Shown here piece after piece: positions 27,669 through 35,258 of a stretch of 64,000 nucleotides of DNA (positions are counted from its first letter, which is position 1; the number at the start of each line of letters is the position of its first letter). Source of the DNA: Rhodopseudomonas palustris (GTDB lineage Bacteria; Pseudomonadota; Alphaproteobacteria; Rhizobiales; Xanthobacteraceae); contig NZ_CP019966.1 of assembly GCF_003031265.1 (NCBI RefSeq), positions 2,976,001-3,040,000 of the forward strand, written 5' to 3'. The position numbers and the translations under genes were made by a program. The notes under the pieces were generated by a model. The model saw only the letters and a list, made by a program, of their open reading frames with translations, did not search any database and was not told the origin of the DNA.

Positions 27669-28021
27669 ACAAGCTCGCGGCATTTTATCGAAACGCGGTC
27701 CGGATAGGGTTGTGAAGACCTTAACCGGATCGCGGACGCGGCGCCGGATCCGTTACGCAGATCTTTCAAATTCGATCGAAGCTGTCTTCAAATGCGACAC
27801 GGGGCTCCGGAAAACCCTTGAATCGCCGTCGATCCGTGAATCAATCGTTGCAAAAAGCCCTTGATTTGCAGGCTTAATGCACGGTTCACTGTCTTAAATT
27901 CATGATCTCTTTATCGTCTTATTTAAGCTGATGTTCAAAGCGGCCCCTTAAGGTGGACCTATCAGACGAGACAGAAGTTTCGTCGAATAAGTCGATCAAA
28001 AAAGACGACAGGGGAAGTGTC
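27669..28021. other. A+T-rich upstream region of ldtR
   Basis: 353 bases without a credible gene between the acyl-CoA ligase and ldtR. The last 130 bases are markedly A+T-rich and should carry the ldtR promoter. They include a perfect seven-base inverted repeat (27893-27927). Confidence 0.5.
27893..27927. promoter_or_regulatory. Candidate LdtR operator
   Basis: CTTAAAT (27893-27899) and ATTTAAG (27921-27927) form a perfect inverted repeat with a 21-base spacer, about 95 bases before the ldtR start. MarR-type dimers such as LdtR often bind palindromes upstream of their own gene. Wide spacing makes direct binding by one dimer uncertain. Confidence 0.35.
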
Positions 28022-28540
28022 ATGATCAAAGCAGTCGCCACGGCGGCGGAAACCTCCGCACCCGCAGTAGCAGCCAACACGCCGGTCCAGCCGCTCTATC
28101 TCGAGGCGCTCACTCTGGTTGAGCGACTGCACCGCCGGTTGCTCGACGTCATCAAGGACGAGTTCGATCGTCGCGGTCGCGCTGATATCAATTCGGTGCA
28201 AGCGCTGCTGCTCTACAACATCGGCGACAAGGAGCTGACCGCCGGCGAACTGCGCACCCGCGGTTACTACCTCGGCTCCAACGTCTCCTACAATCTGAAG
28301 AAGCTGGTCGAACTCGGCTTCCTCGATCATCAGCGGTCGCGCGTCGATCGCCGCTCGGTGCGGATCCGTCTGACCCCGCAGGGCCAGGAAGTCCGCCATA
28401 TCGTCGAGGCGCTGTATCAGAAGCACGTCAAGACGGTGGAGCAGGTCGGCGGCATCTCCAGCGAGGAGTTCGCCACGCTGAACAAGTCGCTGCATCGCCT
28501 CGAGCGGTTCTGGACCGACCAGATCCTGTATCGGCTGTAA
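28022..28540 (+). CDS. ldtR: MarR-type transcriptional regulator LdtR
   Basis: 172 residues with the near-invariant core of alphaproteobacterial LdtR: LEALTLVERLHRRLLDVIKD, INSVQALLLYNIGD, ELTAGELRTRGYYLGSNVSY and HQRSRVDRRSVRIRLTPQG. In Liberibacter and Sinorhizobium LdtR controls L,D-transpeptidase genes and cell-wall or osmotic stress functions. ATG 28022 has AGGGGAAG at an appropriate distance; an earlier in-frame GTG at 27953 is less likely. It appears monocistronic, with a terminator at 28641-28674. Confidence 0.9.
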   Translation: MIKAVATAAETSAPAVAANTPVQPLYLEALTLVERLHRRLLDVIKDEFDRRGRADINSVQALLLYNIGDKELTAGELRTRGYYLGSNVSYNLKKLVELGFLDHQRSRVDRRSVRIRLTPQGQEVRHIVEALYQKHVKTVEQVGGISSEEFATLNKSLHRLERFWTDQILYRL

Positions 28541-28640
28541 GGCCGCCTAAGAGATACGCGCCAACGTCGGCCGGCCAACTGCCGAGCCGCTGCTCACAAG
28601 AAGCAGGCCCGCGCGCTGTCAGTCTCCAGACCTGTCGTCC

Positions 28641-28674
28641 TCGGCCTCCCCACAAGGGAGGCCGATTTGTTTTG
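28641..28674 (+). terminator. Intrinsic terminator downstream of ldtR
   Basis: TCGGCCTCCC-CACAA-GGGAGGCCGA is a perfect ten-base stem followed by TTTGTTTTG. It is 100 bases after the ldtR stop and before the next small gene. Confidence 0.85.
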
Positions 28675-28754
28675 CGCTGCCGAATTTTCGCGGAACCTTC
28701 TGGAACCTTAGTCTGCCTCGATACTTATCCCTGCGCCAGCCGTTGGAGAGGACG

Positions 28755-28982
28755 ATGCTGATCGAGCGAGGGCTTCGGGTGATGAACGTCGACACGATCG
28801 GAAAGGCCTACGATATCGCGGCGAACTATCTGCGTCGCACCGGCGCGATCCCCGACACCACGGCGACCCACGACGGCCTGCTCGAATTGATCGTGCAGAT
28901 GTTCCAGCGGGGCGAGACCCATCCGATCCGTCTCGCCAACAAGGCGATCTCCAACTTCGAGTCCGCGAAGATTGCGGCCTGA
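28755..28982 (+). CDS. Conserved-looking small protein, unknown function
   Basis: 75 residues, soluble, starting at ATG 28755 with GGAGAGG upstream. No family recognised. It contains a helical middle (IGKAYDIAANYLRRTG) and GLLELIVQMFQRGETHPIRLANKAI. Strong ribosome site, GC3-rich codon use and a close downstream partner (15 bases) support that it is a real gene. Possibly a two-gene unit with 28998-29213. Confidence 0.65.
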   Translation: MLIERGLRVMNVDTIGKAYDIAANYLRRTGAIPDTTATHDGLLELIVQMFQRGETHPIRLANKAISNFESAKIAA

Positions 28983-28997
28983 CAACAAGGGGACGAT

Positions 28998-29213
28998 ATG
29001 CAACGCGCCATTGACCGCGTGATCCAGACCTATGGGCTGCTGACCAACCAGGAAGCGGCCGAGAATGCCAAAGCCAAAGTCGAAAGCTATATCCGCACGC
29101 TGGTCGAGGCGGGCGAGACCGACGACAACCGCCTGACGGTGTGCGGTTTGGTCTATTTACGCGAGCTTGACGGCAGCAATGATCCGGTGAAAGCTGGCTA
29201 CACGGGGTTGTAG
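28998..29213 (+). CDS. Small protein of unknown function
   Basis: 71 residues, acidic and largely helical by eye (LTNQEAAENAKAKVESYIRTLVEAGETDDNRLTVCGLVYLREL). AAGGGGACG precedes the ATG. It follows the previous small gene by 15 bases and precedes the DUF4142-like gene by 14 bases, so the three are probably one transcript. No family recognised. Confidence 0.65.
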   Translation: MQRAIDRVIQTYGLLTNQEAAENAKAKVESYIRTLVEAGETDDNRLTVCGLVYLRELDGSNDPVKAGYTGL

Positions 29214-29227
29214 CAGGCGGTGCACGG

Positions 29228-29794
29228 ATGATGATGCGGCTGATCGCGGGACTGGTTGCGATCCTGCCGGCCATCGTCATTTTCGTCGGCGTCATCGCCA
29301 GCGCAGAAACGCCCCGACAACATGCCCTGGTTGAGGCGCTCGGAATCAAGCAGGTGTTCGGCTGGCCGCCGAACGCCGCCGACGTGCTGCGCTACCTGCA
29401 CCAGTTCAACATGTTTCAGACTCAGGCCGCCGGGCTGGCAGATTCGCGCGGCGACGACGCGCTCCGGCAGTTCGCGGCCGATCAGGCCCGGCAGGCCCGC
29501 GAGCGCGACCAGCAGGTGTTCCGACTCAACACTTTCACGCTGCTGTCGATCGATTTTCCCGACCATTCCAACGTGATCCTCAGCAACGAGCTGGCCGGCC
29601 TACGCGGCGCCGTCGGCGAGCGGTTCATGGCCGATTTCCACGCCAAGCAGGTCAAGGAATTCCGCCGCATGATCGCGCTGATGCGGCGGTTTCTGCTGCA
29701 TCCGGACAACGACCTGATCCGCCGCTTCGCAATCCAGCAGCTGCCGCTGCTGGAACGCGATCTGGCGATCCTGGAAGGCCAGGCGACGAGTTGA
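29228..29794 (+). CDS. Exported DUF4142-like protein
   Basis: 188 residues with a signal-type N terminus (MRLIAGLVAILPAIVIFVGVIASAE). The mature part has two related helical segments, FQTQAAGLADSRGDDALRQFAADQ and MADFHAKQVKEFRRMIALMRRF...IRRFAIQQLPLLERDL, which match the four-helix pattern of DUF4142 proteins. Function unknown; the family is periplasmic and sometimes stress-linked. The assignment rests on pattern similarity alone. No metal-binding His pair is obvious. Confidence 0.6.
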   Translation: MMMRLIAGLVAILPAIVIFVGVIASAETPRQHALVEALGIKQVFGWPPNAADVLRYLHQFNMFQTQAAGLADSRGDDALRQFAADQARQARERDQQVFRLNTFTLLSIDFPDHSNVILSNELAGLRGAVGERFMADFHAKQVKEFRRMIALMRRFLLHPDNDLIRRFAIQQLPLLERDLAILEGQATS

Positions 29795-29852
29795 TCGTTT
29801 CTCGAAGGCTGGCCGGCTTGAGCAGCGCCGCCGGGTGGCCTACATCGTCGTC

Positions 29853-30254
29853 ATGAGCCTTGCCCATTCGGACATTCTGACCGACGACCAGATCGCCCAG
29901 CTGGTGCGAACCTTCTATGGCCGCGCCCGGGAGGACGAGGTGATCGGGCCGATCTTCGACCGCGCAGTGCACGACTGGGATCACCACATCGCCCAGATCA
30001 CCGATTTCTGGTCGTCGATGCTGCTGAAGACCGGGCGCTATGGCGGCCGGCCGATGCGGCCGCACCTGATGCTCAACCTCGCGCCGGAGCATTTCGACCG
30101 ATGGCTCAAGCTGTTCGAAGCGACTGCGACTGAGCTGTTCACCCCGGAGGTGGCGGCCGAATTCATCATCCGCGCCCGCCGCATCGCCGACAGCTTCGAG
30201 ATGGGCATCGCCACGACCCAAGGCAAAGTCGCGACGCCCAGGCACAGCGTGTAG
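29853..30254 (+). CDS. Group III truncated haemoglobin
   Basis: 133 residues from ATG 29853; a GTG six codons earlier is also possible. Pattern of group III truncated globins: LVRTFYGRAREDEVIGPIF, ITDFWSSMLLKTGRYGGRPM, then EHFDRWLKLF with the likely proximal His. These bind O2 or NO; the Campylobacter member aids respiration and nitrosative-stress tolerance. The tail ends in a class B repeat. Preceded by DUF4142, from which it is separated by 58 bases; co-transcription is possible. Confidence 0.85.
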   Translation: MSLAHSDILTDDQIAQLVRTFYGRAREDEVIGPIFDRAVHDWDHHIAQITDFWSSMLLKTGRYGGRPMRPHLMLNLAPEHFDRWLKLFEATATELFTPEVAAEFIIRARRIADSFEMGIATTQGKVATPRHSV

Positions 30255-30283
30255 TTCGGCACAGCGGACCGACCCGTTTGCCC

Positions 30284-30402
30284 CGTCATTCCGGGGCGCT
30301 CCCGTCAGGGAGCGAACCCGGAATCCCGAGCTTGTGGAAACGCTCGCCTGACTAATCTCGAGATTCCGGGTTCGCGAACTGCCTTCGCGCCCCGGAATGA
30401 CG
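30284..30402. repeat. Palindromic repeat, class B copy 1
   Basis: Outer arms CGTCATTCCGGGGCGC and GCGCCCCGGAATGACG, with a second pair GAACCCGGAATC / GATTCCGGGTTCG inside. The element lies between the globin gene and the convergent glutathione transferase. A second copy is at 57921-58035. Confidence 0.88.
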
Positions 30403-30448
30403 TGGGGGAGGAGAGGGCGCTGACGCGACCCCGTCTGAATTCTCCCGA

Positions 30449-31321
30449 TTACTTAGCCTCGAGCTTATCCTGCGTCTTCGTCTCGAAGTCGCTGGCATCG
30501 TGGCGTTCGTGGAGTTGGGTGGAGAGGTCGCCGCTGATGCGGTTGACCATGCGGCCGCGCTTCACCGCGGGGCGGGCGCCGATCGCCTTGGTCCAGCGCT
30601 GCACGTTCTTGTAGCTCGCCACATCCAGGAAGGTGGCGCTGTCGCCATACAGCACGCCGTTGGCGAGGCCGCCGTACCACGGCCACACCGCGATGTCGGC
30701 GATCGAATATTCGGCACCGGCCAGATACTCGGTCTCGGCGAGGCGGCGGTCGAGCACGTCCATCTGCCGCTTCACTTCCATGGCGAAGCGGTTGATCGGG
30801 TATTCCCACTTTTCCGGCGCATAGGCATAGAAATGGCCGAAGCCGCCGCCGAGATACGGCGCCGAGCCCATCTGCCAGAACAGCCAGTTCAGGCATTCGG
30901 TGCGGCCGGCCGGATCCTTCGGAATGAATTCGCCGAATTTCTCGGCGAGGTAGAGCAGGATCGAGCCGGATTCGAACACGCGCTGCGGCGGGTTTACCGA
31001 GCGATCGAGCAGCGCCGGGATCTTCGAGTTCGGGTTGACCGCGACGAAGCCGGACGAGAACTGGTCGCCGTCGCCGATCTTGATCAGCCAGGCGTCGTAT
31101 TCTGCGCCGCTATGGCCGCGCGCCAGCAGCTCCTCGAGCAGGATGGTCACCTTCTGGCCGTTCGGCGTCGCCAGCGAGTACAGCTGCAGCGGGTGCTTGC
31201 CGACCGGCAACTCCCTGTCATGGGTGGGGCCGGCGATCGGACGGTTGATCGACGCGAATTTGCCGCCGTTCTCCTTGTCCCAGGTCCAGACTTTGGGCGG
31301 CGTGTAGGGGGCGTCGGTCAT
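30449..31321 (-). CDS. yghU: Glutathione S-transferase, YghU-type
   Basis: 290 residues. YghU-class enzymes act as glutathione-dependent disulphide reductases rather than typical conjugating transferases. The N terminus is long (about 45 residues before the thioredoxin fold, as in YghU) and continues LQLYSLATPNGQKVTILLEELL. The fold contains GFVAVNPNSKIPALLD and ESGSILLYLAEKFG. The all-helical domain has QMGSAPYLGGGFGHF and YSIADIAVWPWYGGL. ATG 31321 is taken; a TTG immediately upstream is not needed. Appears monocistronic. Confidence 0.92.
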   Translation of the reverse strand: MTDAPYTPPKVWTWDKENGGKFASINRPIAGPTHDRELPVGKHPLQLYSLATPNGQKVTILLEELLARGHSGAEYDAWLIKIGDGDQFSSGFVAVNPNSKIPALLDRSVNPPQRVFESGSILLYLAEKFGEFIPKDPAGRTECLNWLFWQMGSAPYLGGGFGHFYAYAPEKWEYPINRFAMEVKRQMDVLDRRLAETEYLAGAEYSIADIAVWPWYGGLANGVLYGDSATFLDVASYKNVQRWTKAIGARPAVKRGRMVNRISGDLSTQLHERHDASDFETKTQDKLEAK

Positions 31322-31586
31322 CAATGAGCTCCGGATTGAGGTTCGGATTGTGGTTGAGCGGGACAGCAGAGATTGGCGAGCCGCGCGGGCATTGCAAGGG
31401 GCATCCCGGCAGCTTGGTCATGCCAGGCAAGCGGCTGCGACGCCCGCAGGCTGGGCCGGACGAGCGGTGAGGCCAGGGCGAGGTTGCAGAGCCCCACTGT
31501 CAACCGATTTTCGCAGGGCACTGCGGATTTGATGCGGTCGCCGTCATCGCGCTGCGCTACAACGCGTGGCGACGACACAACGAACG

Positions 31587-31802
31587 ATGGACGACATGGA
31601 CAAGAAGGCGATGCGCGAAGAGGCCGAACGGCTGATGCGCGAGGCGATGGCGAACCGCAACGTAACGGTGAAGCAGGGCGACACCGTGATCATGGCCACC
31701 TGCGGCAAATGCGGCGCCCCGAATAAGGTGAAGGCCCCGAAGGGCGTCACCCGCGTGGCCTACACCTGCAAGGAATGCGGGGCGAAGCAGGAGACGCTGT
31801 AG
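31587..31802 (+). CDS. Small zinc-ribbon protein
   Basis: 71 residues from ATG 31587 (a GTG at 31566 would add seven). A charged N-terminal helix (KKAMREEAERLMREAMANR) is followed by a four-cysteine zinc ribbon: ATCGKCGAP and YTCKECGAK. Such proteins may bind nucleic acid or another protein. No more specific family recognised. A GC-rich palindrome is not seen; the gene stands alone between two opposite-facing neighbours. Confidence 0.75.
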   Translation: MDDMDKKAMREEAERLMREAMANRNVTVKQGDTVIMATCGKCGAPNKVKAPKGVTRVAYTCKECGAKQETL

Positions 31803-31918
31803 CTAGCGCGGTAGCCCGCTCAAGGCTGCGAAATCCGGGACGTGATCGGTGAACCAGATGCCGCCCGAAGGTTGTAAATTCACCTCGGCGCCGCGGCTCC
31901 AATCTGCTAACATAAGGT

Positions 31919-32236
31919 ATGCCCCGAGCAACTACCGAGCTCCTAAGACCCTCCGAAGCCATTGCCGCGCATGGCAATCGACTGGCGGTGATCCTCAGCG
32001 AGTTCGGGCTGACTAATCCACGCCTGTTCGGCTCAGTCGCGCGCGGTGAAGACACTCGGCGGAGCGATCTCGACATCCTTGTCGATGCCGCCCCAACCAC
32101 TTCGCTTTACGACTTCGCCCGTGCTGAGCAGGCTCTCGAAGCACTACTCGGTTGTCGAGTCGAAATCGTCACTGCCGGTCTGCTCGCTCCGGACGTCGCC
32201 GCCCGCATCCAGACTGATCTCGTGCCGTTGCCGTGA
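31919..32236 (+). CDS. MNT-type nucleotidyltransferase (MntA-like antitoxin)
   Basis: 105 residues with the minimal nucleotidyltransferase signature GSVARGEDTRRSDLDILVD: G38-S39 and D50/D52. In MNT/HEPN modules this protein AMPylates a Tyr of the partner HEPN toxin and thereby inactivates it. Its last four bases overlap the start of the HEPN gene, the standard arrangement. This supports a type VII-like toxin-antitoxin pair. Upstream spacer 31803-31918 should hold the promoter. Confidence 0.88.
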   Translation: MPRATTELLRPSEAIAAHGNRLAVILSEFGLTNPRLFGSVARGEDTRRSDLDILVDAAPTTSLYDFARAEQALEALLGCRVEIVTAGLLAPDVAARIQTDLVPLP

Positions 32237-32583
32237 GCCGGCGCTCGGTCCTCGATTGGCTGAACGATATCATCGCCTGGGGGGAGCGGCTGGAAGGTCA
32301 CTTGGCCGGCGTGAACTACGAGAGCTTCCTAAAAGATCCAAAGACCCAGGACGCCGCTGCAAAATGCGCCGAAGCGATCGGTGTCGCAGCCAACGAACTC
32401 GCAAAGCTCGACCCGACGCTGGAAGCGCGTTTTCCGGAGCTTCAGCTCGGCTTGGCCTACAGAGCTCGCAACAAGCTCAGTCATGGCTACTATATGGTGG
32501 AGCAGCAGATCGTTTGGACGACCGTGACGATATCGATCCCGCAGACGGTGGCGGCGGCGAGGAGGGCGAAGTCTCATTTTTAG
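32233..32583 (+). CDS. HEPN/DUF86 protein (HepT-like toxin RNase)
   Basis: 116 residues with the HEPN catalytic motif R-x4-H-x-Y: R79-NKLS-H84-G-Y86. HepT-type proteins are RNases whose Tyr is AMPylated by the MNT partner encoded just upstream (start/stop overlap GTGA). The module may act as a plasmid or island maintenance element or in phage defence. GTG at 32233 is the start. Codon use and base composition are slightly less biased than in flanking housekeeping genes. Confidence 0.88.
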   Translation: MSRRSVLDWLNDIIAWGERLEGHLAGVNYESFLKDPKTQDAAAKCAEAIGVAANELAKLDPTLEARFPELQLGLAYRARNKLSHGYYMVEQQIVWTTVTISIPQTVAAARRAKSHF

Positions 32584-32663
32584 AACTGAGCGTTTGGGCG
32601 GGCGGTACCAGCACCGATACGAGCAAGCCCGCCTGAGCCGCTGTCCTCTTGCGTCGCCGATCC

Positions 32664-33287
32664 TCAATCAAAAATGGTTGTGTGCAACGAGCCGTGCTGG
32701 AACGCAAATGCAGCCTCTATATCGCTTTCGACAACGCGGCCGCGGGACAGCCTGGGTAAGCGATCCGCCGGGAAAAAGTCGACGTCGGTCGTTTCACCGC
32801 GGGCTGACGGGGCCGTCAGATCTGTTCTTTCGCAAATGAAGAATAGCTTGTAGAAATCGCGCGCGTCCGGCTCGTAGGGCTGCTTTGCCTTGTGGCGAAC
32901 GCTATAGAGGCTCCGTGCCGATACGGCAATTCCGGCCTCTTCCCAAATCTCCTTCACGACGTTTTCTGACGCGGAGCGACCGACATCCGCAAAGCCTCCC
33001 GGAAGTGTCCAGCACCCGTCGCTCCTCTCGCGAACGAGAAGGATTTTGTCTTTCTCGATCACAGCCCCACGGACGTCTACTTTGGGTGTGGCGTAGCCCT
33101 TAGCGAAGTCCGACACGAGGCCTTCGATGCGCTCGATCGGTACGGTCCCCAGCTGAGCTATCATGCTGTTGGCGATGTGAGCGATCTCGCGATAGCGCTC
33201 CTGATCAAACTCGTCTTTGCAGAAGGACTGGCCTGTCGAGGCAATTGCTTGAAGCTGTTTCGCCCATGCGAGCCATCGGTCTTCCAT
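32664..33287 (-). CDS. Nudix hydrolase with N-terminal Nudix-associated helical domain
   Basis: 207 residues from ATG 33287 (GGAGG five bases upstream). The first ~60 residues match the helical domain found before some Nudix hydrolases (RWLAWAKQLQAIASTGQSFCKDEFDQERYREI). The Nudix box starts at G98 and ends at I120, but its first Glu is replaced by Arg (R104) and the conserved Arg by Lys (K112), while the metal-binding E113, E116 and E117 remain. Related proteins act on ADP-ribose or nucleotide sugars; the substrate here is unknown. It converges with the HEPN gene. Confidence 0.85.
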   Translation of the reverse strand: MEDRWLAWAKQLQAIASTGQSFCKDEFDQERYREIAHIANSMIAQLGTVPIERIEGLVSDFAKGYATPKVDVRGAVIEKDKILLVRERSDGCWTLPGGFADVGRSASENVVKEIWEEAGIAVSARSLYSVRHKAKQPYEPDARDFYKLFFICERTDLTAPSARGETTDVDFFPADRLPRLSRGRVVESDIEAAFAFQHGSLHTTIFD

Positions 33288-33501
33288 GGCAACCTCCGCG
33301 TCGTTCAGGCGGTGCACAGCCGTGGACCACTGGTCAGTTCAACAAAGGCTCCGCGCTCGCCCGATGGTGTATTCCGCGCCTCTGGCAGGAAATGGTCAAC
33401 TGCCGCGCTCGAACGGTTCGCCACGCCAGCCCTTCTGAGCAAGGCAATAGACGTCGGTTGACCAATTCGGGCTATCTGGCTCAGTGATGCGAACAGCGGT
33501 G

Positions 33502-34077
33502 TTATGGCCCCGTTGGTGGCTGGCTCCCCGCCGCCTCACTGCGGCGCTTCAGGCCGGCGAGGATGCGGCGGCGGATCACGCCGCTGAACGGACGGACGGC
33601 GTACCAGTAGGGCAACAGCTTCAGGCGCGCGCCGCGATCGGGGCAGAACGCGCGGGTCTCGGTCGTCAGACGAATGCGGCCGTCGCTTTGCGGAGCAATC
33701 GTGAAGTTGAGTCCGAGCTTGACGAAGCCGCTGCGCTGAAATGCGGCGAACGCTGCGCCATCCGCAATGCGGACGAGGCCGAAATCGGGTCGCCAGAATT
33801 GGCCGACCAGTCCGAACACCACCTCCTGGTCGTCGTGTTCGAGCAGCGTGAAGTTGTCGATGCCGAACACTTTTGGTGTGGTCTGCCCGCCGCCGCCGAA
33901 TAGGCGCACGGTACGCATAGGTAGTTCGCGCAACGTGATCATCAGGCGGAAGAACCGATCATCTTCCGGCCGGAAGCTGAGAATTGCGTCGAGCACCTTG
34001 TCGCCCGGCGCGTCGACCTGGATGGCATGGCGCTCGTTGAAGCTGAACGCCGGAACGTATTTTTCAATCAGCGCCAT
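33502..34077 (-). CDS. Hypothetical protein (possible SRPBCC-like fold)
   Basis: 191 residues. No characterised family recognised. The start (FNERHAIQVDAPGDKVLDAI) and the alternating beta pattern (FTLLEHDDQEVVFGLVGQFW; RIRLTTETRAFC) resemble a START/SRPBCC-like lipid-binding fold, and a C-terminal basic stretch follows. Codon use is GC3-rich, supporting a real gene. It is upstream of nothing on its own strand within 200 bases, so it looks monocistronic. Confidence 0.6.
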   Translation of the reverse strand: MALIEKYVPAFSFNERHAIQVDAPGDKVLDAILSFRPEDDRFFRLMITLRELPMRTVRLFGGGGQTTPKVFGIDNFTLLEHDDQEVVFGLVGQFWRPDFGLVRIADGAAFAAFQRSGFVKLGLNFTIAPQSDGRIRLTTETRAFCPDRGARLKLLPYWYAVRPFSGVIRRRILAGLKRRSEAAGSQPPTGP

Positions 34078-34226
34078 CGAATGGCTCAGGGCTTTTTCGC
34101 GGACAGTATGGGCGAGTGGGGGCGAGGGCGACGAGGTGAGGCGTGGTCCGGTTGCGCTGCTAGCGAGGTCCCGTCAAACGCTAAATTCGGCGATCAGCTA
34201 CGCCGGAGTGGCAGGCTTTTGACTCG

Positions 34227-34256
34227 TGCCCCCCGCCCCCTACCGCAAGGGGGAGT
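34227..34256. repeat. Short GC-rich imperfect palindrome
   Basis: CCCCCGCCCCCTACCGCAAGGGGGAG forms a hairpin of imperfect arms in the gap between the hypothetical gene and the ParE-like gene. A similar CTCCCTCCGCAAAGGG motif occurs near 35000, so this may be a small dispersed element. No function is implied. Confidence 0.45.
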
Positions 34257-34345
34257 GGACTTGGACAGGTTATGCAGGTTTGTTTGTCACTAAGCCGAAC
34301 TCAGCGATGCCACCATCAATTCTGCGTCATGCTACCGCCAACCGC

Positions 34346-34627
34346 TCATGTCCGTGCCTCGCGACCGTGCCAAACCCGCAGGACGAGAAGATCGCCGTTG
34401 TCGCCTAAAACGTAGCGCAAGACATAACAGGCCGATCCGAACGGAACGACAATTTGGCGAATACTGACGTCGTCGGTCGGACGACCGAGATTCGGAAAGT
34501 CTTCGAGGCGCTGAAGGGCAGCAAAGAGCGTGGCGATAGCGCGCTTGGCAGCGTCAGGGCTCTTCTCATCGAGAAAGTCACGCACCCGCGCTAAATCGTC
34601 GACGGCTTCCGGTGCGAACCGGATCAT
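34346..34627 (-). CDS. RelE/ParE-family toxin
   Basis: 93 residues with the ParE fold pattern: MIRFAPEAVDDLARVRDFL, ALQRLEDFPNLGRPTDD, IRQIVVPFGSACYVLRYVL, LLVLRVWHGRE. ParE/RelE toxins target DNA gyrase or ribosomal mRNA, and are held in check by the antitoxin encoded next door (34624-34911, overlapping by four bases, upstream of the toxin on the minus strand). Which target applies here cannot be told. Confidence 0.87.
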   Translation of the reverse strand: MIRFAPEAVDDLARVRDFLDEKSPDAAKRAIATLFAALQRLEDFPNLGRPTDDVSIRQIVVPFGSACYVLRYVLGDNGDLLVLRVWHGREART

Positions 34628-34911
34628 CCCACCGGCCGCGCCGGTGGCTGTGGCAACTCGCTATCGGTGCCCCAGCTTTCGACCCAGGCCCGGACTTCGG
34701 CAATCGGCACCGCTTCGCCGGTTTCCCGAAACCGGTCGAGACGCCGACGATCTTCCGCAACATCCGGGATTTCGATCTCGCCCACTGAGTCGAGCAGCGC
34801 GAGTGCTTTGGCGAGCACCGCTGCTTCGTCCTGACCTCGCTCGGCCGCAAGCGCCTTCAGGCGCTCGTCGGTCGCCAAGTCGAGATCGAAGGTGCGGCGG
34901 ATCAGGTTCAT
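34624..34911 (-). CDS. CopG/ParD-like antitoxin
   Basis: 95 residues with a short ribbon-helix-helix N terminus (LIRRTFDLDLATDERLKALAAERGQDEAAVLAKALALLD) and a C-terminal half that would cover the ParE partner. It precedes the toxin and overlaps it by four bases, typical of ParDE modules. The order antitoxin then toxin supports autoregulation of the operon by the DNA-binding antitoxin. The ATG is at 34911. Confidence 0.83.
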   Translation of the reverse strand: MNLIRRTFDLDLATDERLKALAAERGQDEAAVLAKALALLDSVGEIEIPDVAEDRRRLDRFRETGEAVPIAEVRAWVESWGTDSELPQPPARPVG

Positions 34912-35258
34912 GGCGAAAAGCTAAGTCCGACGGGTGGCGCTGTCGAGGGCAGGTGCGGGCCTAACCTGGCATAAGACGAGGCTCGTCGAAGGCCACGGCT
35001 CCCTCCGCAAAGGGAAAAGGGAGCTGGCAGAACCGCCGGTCGGCACAAAACCAGGAGTTTCCAGGCAGTTTGGCAGCCCTTCTGCAACTCTGTCGCAGCC
35101 ACCATATCTGGGCGGGGCTGAGGCCGGATGCCGCAATGCATGGTTCAGATCCTTGGCCGGCGGGGCCGGATGTGCTATGCGGCAGCCGCCGTTTCCGAAC
35201 CGCTATCCCGTAACCGCTCGCACCCGATGAACCGGCTGCGACGGTGGAGACTTTTCCC
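34912..35258. other. Region upstream of glyA
   Basis: 347 bases between the divergent antitoxin and glyA genes. No coding frame of note. It should hold both promoters. A hairpin-like CTCCCTCCGCAAAGGG...GGGAG stretch lies near 34999-35032. I see no glycine or SAM riboswitch consensus. Confidence 0.45.

Noticed and set aside
34912-35258. A glycine or SAM riboswitch before glyA
   Set aside because: No conserved core of either riboswitch class could be found by eye in the 347 bases.
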